This document shows positions 8,341 to 16,756 of a stretch of 64,000 nucleotides of DNA, piece by piece; positions within the stretch are counted from its first letter, which is position 1, and each line of letters starts with the position of its first letter. A program made the translations under genes and the position numbers. Under the pieces are notes generated by a model. It saw nothing but the letters and a program-made list of their open reading frames with translations, searched no databases and had not been told where the DNA came from. This DNA comes from an uncultured bacterium (lineage in GTDB: Bacteria > Cyanobacteriota > Vampirovibrionia > Gastranaerophilales > Gastranaerophilaceae). Location: assembly GCA_949299935.1 (NCBI GenBank), contig CASGCE010000016.1, positions 1 to 64,000 of the forward strand, in the 5' to 3' direction.

Positions 8341-9085
8341 CTATTTTTACGCTGAGTGTAGGAATATTATTGTAAAAATAGGGTAATCGATCTCCTGCGG
8401 TTGTCCATGCTGTCCATAAGACACCCTTTGGCATACCTGCAAGTCTTTTTTCTAGATTAGAGCTGTTTTCCATTTTCCCTATTTTAAGGTTACTGATTTT
8501 TTCGAGATTACCTATATTCACTATTGTGCACTGACCGGTAGCATTGTAATGTGTAATAGCATTGTCTATTGCCTTGTGTACATCCTTTAGCGGAAGTTTC
8601 TTATTAGGATATTTGAGTTCTTCTATATGAATTCCGAGTTCTTTAGCATGTGATAAAAATGCTTTAAGGTAAGTTTTTACCAATACTTCATCAGCATCTG
8701 CAATGATAAGCCCCGTCTTTAAATCTTTTGCAAGAAAGCTCTTATCGCCCATCAATATTGCTTTCATCGGGTATAAAATTTTATCCTTTAATAGTTTGCT
8801 TGTTCTGCTGCCGAATGTGAGTTTGTCCAATCCGGATTTTTTATTTTCGAGTTCTACAACACTTTTTGGTATAGCATTTCGTCCGAAAAACTTTTTAAAT
8901 GAAAAAAAAGCCAGTCCTAATGCTACTAAACCTCCTATTAAATCTGCCTTGTTATTTTTAAAAAATGACTTAGTTCTATAGGATTCACCTGCAGTATACC
9001 AAAAAGGATTTGGTATTTCCGCGGGTTTATCGTACTGTTGTTTTGCAAACTTAATATCGTTTGAAGCAATTTTAGCAATTTTCAT
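8333..9085 (-). CDS. Lineage-specific protein with one membrane segment
   Basis: Unrecognised, 250 residues. It begins MKIAKIASNDIKFAKQQYDK, which resembles the short Met-Lys/Gln-Ile-Asn leaders of the proteins at 31256 and 34024. A single hydrophobic segment (LIGGLVALGLAFFSF, about residues 49-63) lies between basic stretches, which suggests a one-pass inner-membrane protein. The remainder looks globular and contains GLIIADADEVLVKTYLKAFL, weakly reminiscent of a nucleotide or phosphate-binding strand-loop but not enough to assign. The ATG at 9085 has no Shine-Dalgarno; a TAAAAT box sits six bases upstream. It is followed immediately by the SRP RNA promoter. Confidence 0.7.
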   Translation of the reverse strand: MKIAKIASNDIKFAKQQYDKPAEIPNPFWYTAGESYRTKSFFKNNKADLIGGLVALGLAFFSFKKFFGRNAIPKSVVELENKKSGLDKLTFGSRTSKLLKDKILYPMKAILMGDKSFLAKDLKTGLIIADADEVLVKTYLKAFLSHAKELGIHIEELKYPNKKLPLKDVHKAIDNAITHYNATGQCTIVNIGNLEKISNLKIGKMENSSNLEKRLAGMPKGVLWTAWTTAGDRLPYFYNNIPTLSVKIVD

Positions 9086-9091
9086 GACATT

Positions 9092-9097
9092 ATTTTA
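9092..9097 (-). promoter_or_regulatory. -10 hexamer six bases before the ATG at 9085 (leaderless)
   Basis: Minus-strand TAAAAT, then AATGTC, then ATG. A CTGACA lies 20 bases upstream as a poor -35. No ribosome site is present. Confidence 0.5.
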
Positions 9098-9220
9098 AAC
9101 CGTATAATATTTTTTTTTGTCAGATTATTAAGTTTTTTAAATATAGTAATTTCAAGCTAGCTTATCCGGAGAATGAAAACAATTATAAAACAATATATCT
9201 TCAATTACAGGAGAAAAAAA

Positions 9221-9619
9221 ATGACCAAAAGATTAGAAATGTACAGATGCGAGATATGCGGGAACCTTGTGCAGGTAATACTCGAGGGAGAAGGTGAGCT
9301 GGTATGCTGCGGCAAACCAATGATTTTATTAAATGCAAAAGACAAGGATGCAGAAGGTTTAGAAAAGCATATTCCTGTTTTCAGGAAAACTGAGGACGGC
9401 AAGTTAGAAATTCGTGTGGGCAGTGTTCCTCATCCAATGAGTAAGGAGCACTATATTATGTTTATTGAAACAATTTCCGATGATAAAAGTCAAGTTTATC
9501 TAGGGTATTTGCAGCCGGAAATGGAAGCAAAAATTTTAGCGGAAAATATAACAGGGAACGTAACGGCGCGTGAGTATTGCAATATACACGGGCTGTGGGA
9601 GGGTAAAAGTGATAAGTGA
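9221..9619 (+). CDS. Desulfoferrodoxin (superoxide reductase)
   Basis: The start is ATG 9221 with AGGAG just upstream, not the earlier in-frame ATG at 9173. 132 residues. The N-terminal desulforedoxin domain has YRCEICGN and VCCGKP, giving four cysteines for a rubredoxin-like Fe site. The neelaredoxin domain has EKHIPVF, VGSVPHPMSKEHYIMFIE and YCNIHGLWEG, giving the four histidines and the cysteine of the square-pyramidal Fe centre. The enzyme reduces superoxide to peroxide without making oxygen, typical of anaerobes. Its stop overlaps the ferritin start, coupling superoxide removal with iron storage. Confidence 0.95.
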   Translation: MTKRLEMYRCEICGNLVQVILEGEGELVCCGKPMILLNAKDKDAEGLEKHIPVFRKTEDGKLEIRVGSVPHPMSKEHYIMFIETISDDKSQVYLGYLQPEMEAKILAENITGNVTAREYCNIHGLWEGKSDK

Positions 9620-10115
9620 TAAAGTAAAAAATGTTTTAAACGAGCAGATAAATAAAGAATTTTATTCAGCATATTTGTATCTTGCGATGTCAGCGTATTT
9701 TTATGATGAGGGATTATACGGTTTTGCAAATTGGACAAAAGTTCAAGCACGAGAAGAAGTTGATCACGGTATGATAATATTTGATTATATTATTGATCGC
9801 GATGCAACTGTTGAATTGAAGCCAATTAATGTACCCGATATAGATTATAAATCTCCGTTAATGGCTTTTGAAAAAATTCTTGAACATGAAAGATATGTGA
9901 CATCACTAATAGAATCAATTGCGAATCTTTCAATGGACGAATGTGATTTGGCGACGAGGAATTTTATCAATTGGTATTTGAGAGAACAGGTTGAAGAAGA
10001 AAAGAATGCAAGTGATATTATAACAAAGTTAAAGCTTTTTGGAGATGATAAAGCAGCATTATATCTGATGAACAAGGAGCTGGCAAAACGCGAATATCAC
10101 AAACATGAGTATTGA
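9609..10115 (+). CDS. Ferritin (non-haem, bacterial Ftn type)
   Basis: 168 residues from GTG 9609, preceded by GGGAGGG six bases upstream and overlapping the desulfoferrodoxin gene by 11 bases. The longer open frame from 9570 adds 13 unrelated residues and was rejected. The four-helix bundle shows the ferroxidase ligands: E of NKEFYSAYLYLAM, EEVDHG in helix B, E in KILEHERYV, and EQVEEE in helix D. It stores Fe(III) in the cytoplasm. Placed with superoxide reductase, it would absorb iron freed by oxidative damage and limit Fenton chemistry. Confidence 0.95.
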   Translation: MISDKVKNVLNEQINKEFYSAYLYLAMSAYFYDEGLYGFANWTKVQAREEVDHGMIIFDYIIDRDATVELKPINVPDIDYKSPLMAFEKILEHERYVTSLIESIANLSMDECDLATRNFINWYLREQVEEEKNASDIITKLKLFGDDKAALYLMNKELAKREYHKHEY

Positions 10116-10132
10116 TAAATATTTCAAATTTG

Positions 10133-10172
10133 TAAACTATTTGTCTTAAACCCGATAATAAATTATTATAAT
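10133..10172 (+). promoter_or_regulatory. Promoter region of the sensor kinase (leaderless -10; alternative sigma-28-like site)
   Basis: TATAAT at 10167-10172 leaves six bases (AGTAAT) to the ATG at 10179 with no ribosome site. In the same region TAAA (10133-10136), 14 bases and CCCGATAA (10151-10158) resemble a sigma-28/sigma-D promoter. Either or both may be used. Confidence 0.5.
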
Positions 10173-10178
10173 AGTAAT

Positions 10179-11765
10179 ATGGGTAAGATTGTAGTAGTTG
10201 ATGATGAGAAAATGGTTACCTCAGCCTTCAAGACTTTATTGAAGGTTGAAGGTTTAACTGATGCTGTTTTTTTTAATAACCCTCGTGAAGCAGTCGAATA
10301 CTTAAAAACTGAGACTCCTGACATAATTATTTCAGATTTTGTAATGCCGGAAATGAATGGTTTGGAGTTTTTGAAAGCAGCAAAAAAGCTTCACCCGGAA
10401 GTTAGTATGATACTTTTGACGGGATACGCCGATAAAGAAAATGCTATAAAAGCCATAAATGAAACAGGTTTGTATAAATATATTGAAAAACCCTGGGATA
10501 ATGATGACTTAATAATAAACATTAAAAACGGTATAGAAAGAAGTCACCTATTGGCAAATCTGCGAGAAAAAATATCAGAATTAGAAGGCGCCAAGTCCAA
10601 GCTTGAAGATTATTCTCAAAATTTAGAAAATATGGTAAAAGAACGCACGGAAGAGTTGCTGTCTGCCAATTCAAAACTTAGCGGGATTATAAATTACTGT
10701 GCTGATGGAATTATCATTATAGACAACCTTGGAACAATCTTACAGGTTAATCCTGCGTGTGAGAACATGACAGGTTTATCCTCACACGCACTTTGCCACA
10801 TGAGATTACAGGAGATAGCATATTCGGAAAATGTTGATTTCAATAAAGTATCAAAGAGCAAAACCGGTATATTCGGACTTGGTCCGGATAAGTCAGAAAT
10901 ACTAATAAGGGATTGTTACATAAGAAATTCGCTAAGTGACAAAAGAATACCGGTGGAGATAAATTTTGCTTCAATAGTGTCCGAAGGAAAACAAAAATAT
11001 GTTGGTGTAATAAGAGATGTCAGTTATCAAAAAGATACAGAGCGGTTACGGGATGACTTCATTGCGACGCTTACTCATGATCTTAGGACACCGCTTCTTG
11101 CGGTAATACAGACACTTAAATTTTTTCTGGACGGCTCTTTGGGGAATTTGGATGAAAAGCAAAGTATACTTTTATCCACAATGCTTCAAAGTAATGAAGA
11201 CTTGTTGGGTTTAGTAAATGCACTTTTGGAAGTTTATAAATTCGAAAGCGGTAAACTTACCTTGTGTAAAACTTGTTTTTCGGTAAAGGAATTAATCAAA
11301 CAATGCTATGATGAATTAAAGCCGCTTGCGGAGAATAAGAATATCGAATTTGTCTTGAGTTGTGATATCGAGGATAATATTGATATATATGCGGACAAGA
11401 GTGAAATTAAACGAGTAATGATAAATCTGTGTGGCAATGCGGTAAATTATACCAATAAAAACGGGAAAATAGTTATATTTGCAAAAGCGCAGGCCGGCGA
11501 CTTTATTTTTTCAGTATCAGATAACGGTAACGGAATTCCGAAGGAGGATATACCGCATTTGTTTACGAGGTTTTCACAAGGAACAAGTAAAAAACGTTCA
11601 ACAGGCACCGGACTGGGCTTATATTTATCAAGACAAATTGTGGAAGCTCACGATGGCAAAATCTGGCTTGAAAGCAAAATGTCTAAGGGTAGTGAATTCA
11701 GTTTTCTGTTGCCGAATGCTGTAGTTAAAAATGTTGTTAACGAAAGACAGGTTGTAAATGGGTAA
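10179..11765 (+). CDS. Hybrid sensor: receiver-coiled coil-PAS-histidine kinase
   Basis: 528 residues. The N-terminal receiver domain (about 1-125) has VVDDEK, phospho-acceptor Asp in IIISDFVMPEMNG, LLTGYA and the IEKPW lysine. A coiled coil (about 128-165) and a PAS domain (about 168-285) follow. HisKA has the phospho-His at residue 300 (THDLRTP). The HATPase domain has NLCGNAVNYTNKNGK, DNGNGIP and GTGLGL. No membrane segment is present, so it is a cytoplasmic sensor that receives phosphate at its own N-terminus. It overlaps the NarL-type regulator by eight bases, so they form a pair. Confidence 0.92.
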   Translation: MGKIVVVDDEKMVTSAFKTLLKVEGLTDAVFFNNPREAVEYLKTETPDIIISDFVMPEMNGLEFLKAAKKLHPEVSMILLTGYADKENAIKAINETGLYKYIEKPWDNDDLIINIKNGIERSHLLANLREKISELEGAKSKLEDYSQNLENMVKERTEELLSANSKLSGIINYCADGIIIIDNLGTILQVNPACENMTGLSSHALCHMRLQEIAYSENVDFNKVSKSKTGIFGLGPDKSEILIRDCYIRNSLSDKRIPVEINFASIVSEGKQKYVGVIRDVSYQKDTERLRDDFIATLTHDLRTPLLAVIQTLKFFLDGSLGNLDEKQSILLSTMLQSNEDLLGLVNALLEVYKFESGKLTLCKTCFSVKELIKQCYDELKPLAENKNIEFVLSCDIEDNIDIYADKSEIKRVMINLCGNAVNYTNKNGKIVIFAKAQAGDFIFSVSDNGNGIPKEDIPHLFTRFSQGTSKKRSTGTGLGLYLSRQIVEAHDGKIWLESKMSKGSEFSFLLPNAVVKNVVNERQVVNG

Positions 11766-12429
11766 AATAAGAGTATTGATTGTAGAAGATCATGATATGG
11801 CACGAATGGGATTATCCGTAATATTATCAAAAAATCCTGATATTGAGATAGCTGATATGTCTGCAGATGGTGAAGATGGTGTGGAAAAAGCTTTGAAATT
11901 GAAGCCTGATGTTGTGATAATGGATATAGGATTACCGACGCTTGACGGAATAGAGTCAACAAGAAAAATTAAAACAGCGAATCCTGCAATTAAGGTTTTG
12001 ATGTATACTTCACGCGAGGAAGAACAGGATATATTTGATTCCTTCAAAGCAGGTGCTGACGGCTATATTACTAAGGGTGCAACTTCTGATCAGACAGTTG
12101 CGGCGGTTGTTGCCGTTTCCGAAGGTGCAGGATGGCTTGACCCGGCTATTGCTAAAATTGTTCTTACCAATATCAGAAAAGGTTCTGACTCGGATAAAAA
12201 GCGCGGTGTGATTAATTATAAATTGGGTAAAAATTTATATGGCTTAACTGAACGTGAAATGGAGGTTCTTGCTTTGATTGTCGACGGAATGAGTAACCCG
12301 CAAATTTCTGAAAAACTCGTTATTACTTTGTCTACAACCAAAACTCATGTTCATAGTATTTTACAGAAGTTATATGTCGAAAGTCGTTCAAAAGCTGTTG
12401 CAACTGCTATGAAAGAAGGTTTGGTCTAA
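11758..12429 (+). CDS. NarL/FixJ-type response regulator
   Basis: 223 residues. Receiver domain (1-125): LIVEDHDMARMG, acceptor Asp in VVIMDIGLP, MYTSREE and KGATSDQ. LuxR-type helix-turn-helix (about 160-223): LTEREMEVLALIVDGMSNPQIS and LYVESRSKAVATAMKEGLV. It most likely takes phosphate from the overlapping upstream kinase and controls transcription. Targets are unknown; the next gene, one base downstream, encodes a secreted protein and is probably co-transcribed. Confidence 0.93.
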   Translation: MGKIRVLIVEDHDMARMGLSVILSKNPDIEIADMSADGEDGVEKALKLKPDVVIMDIGLPTLDGIESTRKIKTANPAIKVLMYTSREEEQDIFDSFKAGADGYITKGATSDQTVAAVVAVSEGAGWLDPAIAKIVLTNIRKGSDSDKKRGVINYKLGKNLYGLTEREMEVLALIVDGMSNPQISEKLVITLSTTKTHVHSILQKLYVESRSKAVATAMKEGLV

Positions 12430-12430
12430 T

Positions 12431-13789
12431 TTGCGTCAATTTATTTTACTTTTAATATCGGCTATAATTTTGGGTTCATTGAGCGCTTATGCGTTTTCTT
12501 TTAGTAAAAATGACATTCGTAGCAAAGAAGCCCAATATAACCATAAGGTTTTAAAGCAAGAAGAAAAAGAAATATATGAACGTAAAAAACTGAATTACAA
12601 ACCTTCAGGTTATATGACAGTAGATGAATATGAGGCGCTTTCATCCTACAAGGATAAATCCTCAGACAAAATCGAAATTCCAAAGCTATCGGCAGGTTCC
12701 GATATGAAATATGTGCCTCAGCCTACTTACAGGATTGTCAGATATAATGATCCGCCGGGCAGTCCTGAGCTCAATATTACTAAAAATTTCTATAAGTTAC
12801 GCCAATATAACGGACAAGGTATTGCTTCTCCGGATTTTTCTATTATGGTTTATCCGGTCGTTTATTATTATCCGAACAGTGCATCCACTGCTGCTGATTT
12901 ATTTGTTATTGACCTGGAAAAAGACGGCACAAGTTTAAGTAAGCTATTACGGGCTAATATAAAAAAAAGACGACCTAATCCGATTGTTTCTACCGAAAAA
13001 TCAATTGATAATCTGTCTGCTTTCAGAACACTTACTCCTGTAGATTTTTCCGAAGACGGTACTAAACTTTTGGTAAAAGAAAAAATCGGCAGTTCTTATG
13101 ACGGAATCTGGAAAACTAACGCTATTGTTTACCACTTTGACAGCAAAATTTCTTATAATCTTGTGGAAATTCGTGACGCGATTATTTATTATTGGAAAGA
13201 ATATCACGATATAAATCTTGATAATTTAAGATGGGATATCTATCCGATAGGGTTTATAAAAAACGAACCGAACAGGATTGCTGCATATGCATATGGTTAT
13301 ACTGGTAAAAAACCTGTGTTTTTGGGTATTTGGAGTGTTGATTGCTTTGGCGAACAGGCAAGGCTTTTGTCATTTGATTTAGATACCGTAGAATTAAGTG
13401 TTAACGGTTTTAAGCTTGTTCAAGATGGTATTGTTAAACCTGTCATTCTTGAAAAGGAGCAAAAAACTCTTAAAAAAATTGAAAAAATGCAGGCTAAAGC
13501 CTTAAAGGATAAGGAAAAAGCTGATCTTAAGCAAATGAAGCTTGAGTACAAGAATAAAATTAAAATACTGGATACTCATTTTGAAGAACGGATGAAAGAC
13601 TTTGATAAACAGCAAAGCCTTGGTGGTACAACTACTTTTAACGAAGCTATAACAGAATTTAGAGAAATAAAAGTCAATCAGCTACAGAAAGATATTAAAA
13701 AAGAAGAAAAAGAGCTTGAAAAACAATTAAAATATATTCGAAAGTTAGATAATGAGCTTGAAAAATTACAAATCAGGCATGTCAGGTGA
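12431..13789 (+). CDS. Secreted protein of unknown function with C-terminal coiled coil
   Basis: 452 residues from TTG 12431, one base after the response regulator stop, with AAGAAGGT upstream for translational coupling. The signal peptide is MRQFILLLISAIILGSLSAYA. The middle (about 100-340) is probably beta-rich: it has repeated Asp-Gly turns (DLEKDGTS, DFSEDGTKLLV) and Tyr/Pro-rich strands, and could be a beta-propeller-like or DUF-type periplasmic domain. Residues about 350-452 are a long charged coiled coil. Not recognised. The operon position suggests it is an output or accessory of the two-component system. It overlaps the convergent GIY-YIG gene by 24 bases. Confidence 0.75.
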   Translation: MRQFILLLISAIILGSLSAYAFSFSKNDIRSKEAQYNHKVLKQEEKEIYERKKLNYKPSGYMTVDEYEALSSYKDKSSDKIEIPKLSAGSDMKYVPQPTYRIVRYNDPPGSPELNITKNFYKLRQYNGQGIASPDFSIMVYPVVYYYPNSASTAADLFVIDLEKDGTSLSKLLRANIKKRRPNPIVSTEKSIDNLSAFRTLTPVDFSEDGTKLLVKEKIGSSYDGIWKTNAIVYHFDSKISYNLVEIRDAIIYYWKEYHDINLDNLRWDIYPIGFIKNEPNRIAAYAYGYTGKKPVFLGIWSVDCFGEQARLLSFDLDTVELSVNGFKLVQDGIVKPVILEKEQKTLKKIEKMQAKALKDKEKADLKQMKLEYKNKIKILDTHFEERMKDFDKQQSLGGTTTFNEAITEFREIKVNQLQKDIKKEEKELEKQLKYIRKLDNELEKLQIRHVR

Positions 13790-14035
13790 TGTTCTATTTA
13801 TTATAAATTCTTTTTCACGCCTGGAAAGCTGTTTTATACGATATTCTTCCTTTTGTGCATCAGATTTGGAATTGAATTCTTTCTGCCATATTAATTTAAC
13901 GGGTTTATTTGCGCGCGTATATTTTGCGCCGTAACCATTTAAATGAGCTTTATATCGTTTTTGCAGGTCATCGGTATATCCGCAATAGTAGGTGTTTCTT
14001 TCGGTAAGCAGTATGTAAACATAATATTTTTTCAT
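13766..14035 (-). CDS. GIY-YIG nuclease-domain protein (UPF0213/YhbQ-like)
   Basis: 89 residues, a single GIY-YIG domain: YYVYILLTERNTYYCGYTDDLQKR carries the two Tyr-containing strands and the catalytic Arg, followed by HLNGYGAKYTRANKPV and a helical WQKEFNSKSDAQKEEYRIKQLSR with the Glu. This matches the size of YhbQ/URI-type proteins. They nick or cleave DNA and are thought to act in repair; the physiological role is not settled. A GAGAG precedes the ATG at 14035. The 3' end overlaps the convergent gene. Confidence 0.87.
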   Translation of the reverse strand: MKKYYVYILLTERNTYYCGYTDDLQKRYKAHLNGYGAKYTRANKPVKLIWQKEFNSKSDAQKEEYRIKQLSRREKEFIINRTSPDMPDL

Positions 14036-14052
14036 AATACTCTCATTTAAAC

Positions 14053-14083
14053 AAAAAAGAACGGTCTTGGTAACCGCTCTTTG
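14053..14083 (-). terminator. Rho-independent terminator of the Ser/Gly/Cys-tail protein gene
   Basis: Minus strand: AGAGCGGT, loop TACCAAG, ACCGTTCT, then T6. Eight pairs with one G-T. It lies 19 bases after the stop of the gene at 14102-14458. Confidence 0.75.
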
Positions 14084-14101
14084 ATGTATTTAAAAAAAAC
14101 T

Positions 14102-14458
14102 TTAACAAACTGAAGAAAACCCTCCGCCGCAAGAACTGCAGCTGCCTGATGAAAATCCGCCGGAAAATCCGTCCGCAAATCCGCCGTCTGAAAAACTCCC
14201 AAGCGAGGAGATTGCATTTGAAAAATCACCTAAAAAACCGCCCATTGCAATTGTATCGTTGCCTTCAAATGTTGCGTACATGCTGTAATCAATTACAAAA
14301 GGGTTATTCGTAACAAATTCGTCATACTGTCCCATTGTCATCAAGCCGTTTTCGAACAGCATTGCAAGTGAACCGGCTGTTTCAACTGCATCGGATGGTT
14401 TCGGTACTTCTGCTACATATGCTCTTTCTGAATTTGATGGTTGTGATAAGGTAATCAT
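14102..14458 (-). CDS. Lineage-specific small protein with Gly/Ser/Cys-rich tail
   Basis: 118 residues, unrecognised. Residues 1-75 are ordinary (MITLSQPSNSERAYVAEVPK). The last 45 are low complexity, with repeated (S/D)GGFxDGFSGGFSSG and a terminal CSSCGGGFSSVC with three cysteines. There is no signal peptide or membrane helix. The tail looks like a flexible or cross-linking end of a surface or structural protein (inference). A GTGAGGA ribosome site precedes the ATG. The promoter carries the ACTTTATATA element shared with four other genes in this window. Confidence 0.72.
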   Translation of the reverse strand: MITLSQPSNSERAYVAEVPKPSDAVETAGSLAMLFENGLMTMGQYDEFVTNNPFVIDYSMYATFEGNDTIAMGGFLGDFSNAISSLGSFSDGGFADGFSGGFSSGSCSSCGGGFSSVC

Positions 14459-14483
14459 CTTAAATCCTCACTTGTGTTACATT

Positions 14484-14514
14484 TATATAAAGTTTTTGTG
14501 TTTTGCGTAATTTC
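14484..14514 (-). promoter_or_regulatory. ACTTTATATA-class promoter
   Basis: Minus-strand ACTTTATATA at 14484-14493, 25 bases before the ATG at 14458. GAAAT begins 21 bases upstream of it (14510-14514), a one-base variant of the GCAAT box found at the same distance at 23368, 50400 and 51422. Confidence 0.5.
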
Positions 14515-14651
14515 AGCATGGTTATTTTTTGTAACATAAGTTAATATTAAATCTAAAACTGTTGATTTACCTAAAAATAAACCTATCGATTGATGTTAAA
14601 CCGCTGACAAAGCTTTAGCATGTAAGTGGGTAAACAGACTAGGGGACAGTT

Positions 14652-15281
14652 GTGAAAAAAATATTAGTAATATTTGCAATATTGTTTATGGGGCTTGCTG
14701 TAAATGCCTCGGAAAATTATTTGAGAACAGTTGTTGTAGAAGGTACAGATGACGGTTACAACATTATTTTGAAAGCTGATGGTATGCCCACCATTAAAAA
14801 AACAGTGAAAGATAGTAACAATATAATTTTGGACGTTAAAGGTATTTCAACATCAGCAGCTGTTAATGCTATTTATAAAAGTACATCCGATGTTAGCAAT
14901 TTGATTGTTGAAAATGTTGCTGACGATGAGTTAAAGGTATACATTAAAGCAAAAGAGGTCTCAAAAGCAACTATCATGGCGCAAACATTGACTGGGGAAC
15001 CTGTGATATTAAGTGAACGTTTTCCTGTTGAGAAAATTCTCTGGTCATTGGTGGTTTTGATTATTCTCGGTATGATTATCAAATCTGCTAAATCTATTAC
15101 CGATTATGAAAATTCCATTGTTATTAAAAAAGATATTAAAGACAGAGAGATTGAACTGTACAGAAATTTCCAAAAAGAACTTGAAACTTTGCCAAAGATT
15201 AACTGTAAGATTAACAGCTCATACGCAACCACAGTTATGCTTCGTTCAAGAAGAAATTATAAAGAACTTGCCAGAAGATAG
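14652..15281 (+). CDS. AMIN-domain-like envelope protein with C-terminal membrane helix
   Basis: 209 residues from GTG 14652 with AGGGG upstream. The signal peptide is MKKILVIFAILFMGLAVNAS. Residues about 22-105 look like an AMIN domain: YNIILKADGMPTIKKTVKDS and NNIILDVKG followed by a second strand pair. AMIN domains in amidases and PilQ secretins place proteins in the periplasm on peptidoglycan. One transmembrane helix (about 128-145, LWSLVVLIILGMIIKSA) leaves a short basic cytoplasmic tail. The assignment is by pattern, with moderate certainty. Monocistronic. Confidence 0.7.
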   Translation: MKKILVIFAILFMGLAVNASENYLRTVVVEGTDDGYNIILKADGMPTIKKTVKDSNNIILDVKGISTSAAVNAIYKSTSDVSNLIVENVADDELKVYIKAKEVSKATIMAQTLTGEPVILSERFPVEKILWSLVVLIILGMIIKSAKSITDYENSIVIKKDIKDREIELYRNFQKELETLPKINCKINSSYATTVMLRSRRNYKELARR

Positions 15282-15289
15282 AATTATTT

Positions 15290-16402
15290 TTACACCGAAA
15301 AATAATTTCTTATAATCTTTTCTATTCTTAAAGCTGATTTTCCGTCCCCGTAAGGATTTTGTACTTTTAGTCTGGATTCGACTTTTGATTTTGAAAGAAT
15401 TTCTTCACTGTAGTCAATAATTTTTTCGTAATCAGCACCTACAAGCACTGATACACCTGCGTTAATTCCTTCCTGGCGTTCTGTTTCGTATCGCATCACA
15501 AGTGTCGGACAGCCGAACGACGGTGCTTCTTCTTGTATGCCTCCGGAATCCGTCAAAATTAGTTTCGCATTTTTCATTAAATATACAAGGTTCGGGTAAT
15601 CTAGCGGCTGGAATAATTTAATCTGAGTGTATTTTTCCAATCTCTCATAAATTTTGTTATGCACATTCGGATTTGGGTGCACAGGGATAATAAATGTGTG
15701 GTCAGCGTATTCTTTTGCTAGATGCTCTATTGCATCTAAAATTTTGTCAATCCTTGCTCCGTGATTTTCTCGTCTGTGTACTGTTATCAATACCAGTTTG
15801 TTGTTGATTATTACATTATTGCGTTTGAAAAATTCTGCAGCATCATTTAAAGTATCATTTGATAGGCAAAACAGGGCATCTATAACGGTATTACCCGTTA
15901 CATAAATTTTATCCTCTGAAATATTTTCACTTAGTAATGCTTCTTTGTTTTTTTCAGTTGGAGCAAAATTAAGTTCGGCAACTCTTGTTGTCATTTGTCG
16001 CATGATTTCTTCAGGAAATGGCTCATATATGTCATATGACCTTAAACCTGCTTCTATATGAAATACCGGGATTTTTCTGTAATAGCTGGCTAATGCTCCG
16101 CACAATACCGTCATCGTATCCCCTTGCACAATCGTTGCATCAAATGTTTTACTTTCAAAAACACTATCAAGTGCCTGTAGTATCCTGCTTTGCACTGAAA
16201 TAAGAGATTGATTTTCACGCATACAGTCCAAATTAATGTCTGCTTTTAAACCGAAATATTGTAAAGTTTGGTTTGAAAGCTCTTTTTGCTGCTCGGTGTT
16301 ACATAGAGTTACGTCATAATTGTGTTTTTTTAGCTCCAGAATTACTGGTGCCAGTTTTATTACTTCCGGACGTGTTCCGAATACTACCAATATGTTTTTC
16401 AT
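15290..16402 (-). CDS. wecB: UDP-N-acetylglucosamine 2-epimerase (non-hydrolysing)
   Basis: 370 residues, full length for the family. Diagnostic blocks are FGTRPEVIKLAPVILEL, VQGDTMTVLCGALASYYRKIPVFHIEAGLRS, FPEEIMRQMTTRVAELNFAPT, VTGNTVIDAL, TVHRRENHG, PVHPNPNV, LTDSGGIQEEAPSFGCPTLVMR and ERQEGINAGVSVLVG. It interconverts UDP-GlcNAc and UDP-ManNAc in the cytoplasm for surface polysaccharide. A TATAAT lies 11 bases before the ATG at 16402, giving a leader of only a few bases. It has no adjacent wecC, so UDP-ManNAc use must be encoded elsewhere. Confidence 0.95.
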   Translation of the reverse strand: MKNILVVFGTRPEVIKLAPVILELKKHNYDVTLCNTEQQKELSNQTLQYFGLKADINLDCMRENQSLISVQSRILQALDSVFESKTFDATIVQGDTMTVLCGALASYYRKIPVFHIEAGLRSYDIYEPFPEEIMRQMTTRVAELNFAPTEKNKEALLSENISEDKIYVTGNTVIDALFCLSNDTLNDAAEFFKRNNVIINNKLVLITVHRRENHGARIDKILDAIEHLAKEYADHTFIIPVHPNPNVHNKIYERLEKYTQIKLFQPLDYPNLVYLMKNAKLILTDSGGIQEEAPSFGCPTLVMRYETERQEGINAGVSVLVGADYEKIIDYSEEILSKSKVESRLKVQNPYGDGKSALRIEKIIRNYFSV

Positions 16403-16515
16403 ATCTTGAGTTTATTATAAACAATTTGTGCATGCAAGATTGTCACAAATACTGTACAATACGGTGATTTAATATTTACAGATTTATTTATAATGTTTAT
16501 GCGGGGGAAAATACT

Positions 16516-16749
16516 ATGCTTGATTTGTTTGTTTCAAAAACTTGTCCTTATTGTATCAAGGTAATGAATTTTTTTAATGATAATAAGATTGATTACGCTG
16601 CATTTGATATTAATTATGAACAAAATTTAAAAAAATTAATGACATTAGGCGGTCTTGAGCAAGTCCCGTTTTTATTCGACGAAGCAAATAATATCAGAAT
16701 GTACGAATCTGACCGAATTATTGATTATGCAAAAAATTTGAATAAATAG
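16516..16749 (+). CDS. Glutaredoxin
   Basis: 77 residues, the usual glutaredoxin length, with active site KTCPYC at residues 8-13, the cis-proline strand LEQVPFLFDE and a terminal helix. It reduces disulfides or mixed disulfides, or couples to ribonucleotide reductase. The ATG at 16516 has a GGGGGA ribosome site. The next gene, seven bases downstream, is the degenerate hybrid-cluster-protein homologue, so the two are one operon. NrdH-like or mycoredoxin use cannot be excluded. Confidence 0.9.
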   Translation: MLDLFVSKTCPYCIKVMNFFNDNKIDYAAFDINYEQNLKKLMTLGGLEQVPFLFDEANNIRMYESDRIIDYAKNLNK

Positions 16750-16756
16750 GTGCATT

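Noticed and set aside
9570-9608. Longer ferritin N-terminus
   Set aside because: It lies inside the desulfoferrodoxin gene; the GTG at 9609 has a strong ribosome site and the correct ferritin start.
15282-15312. AT-only inverted repeat AATTATTTTT/AAAAATAATT as a terminator
   Set aside because: It has no G-C pairs and overlaps the 3' codons of wecB; too weak to call.
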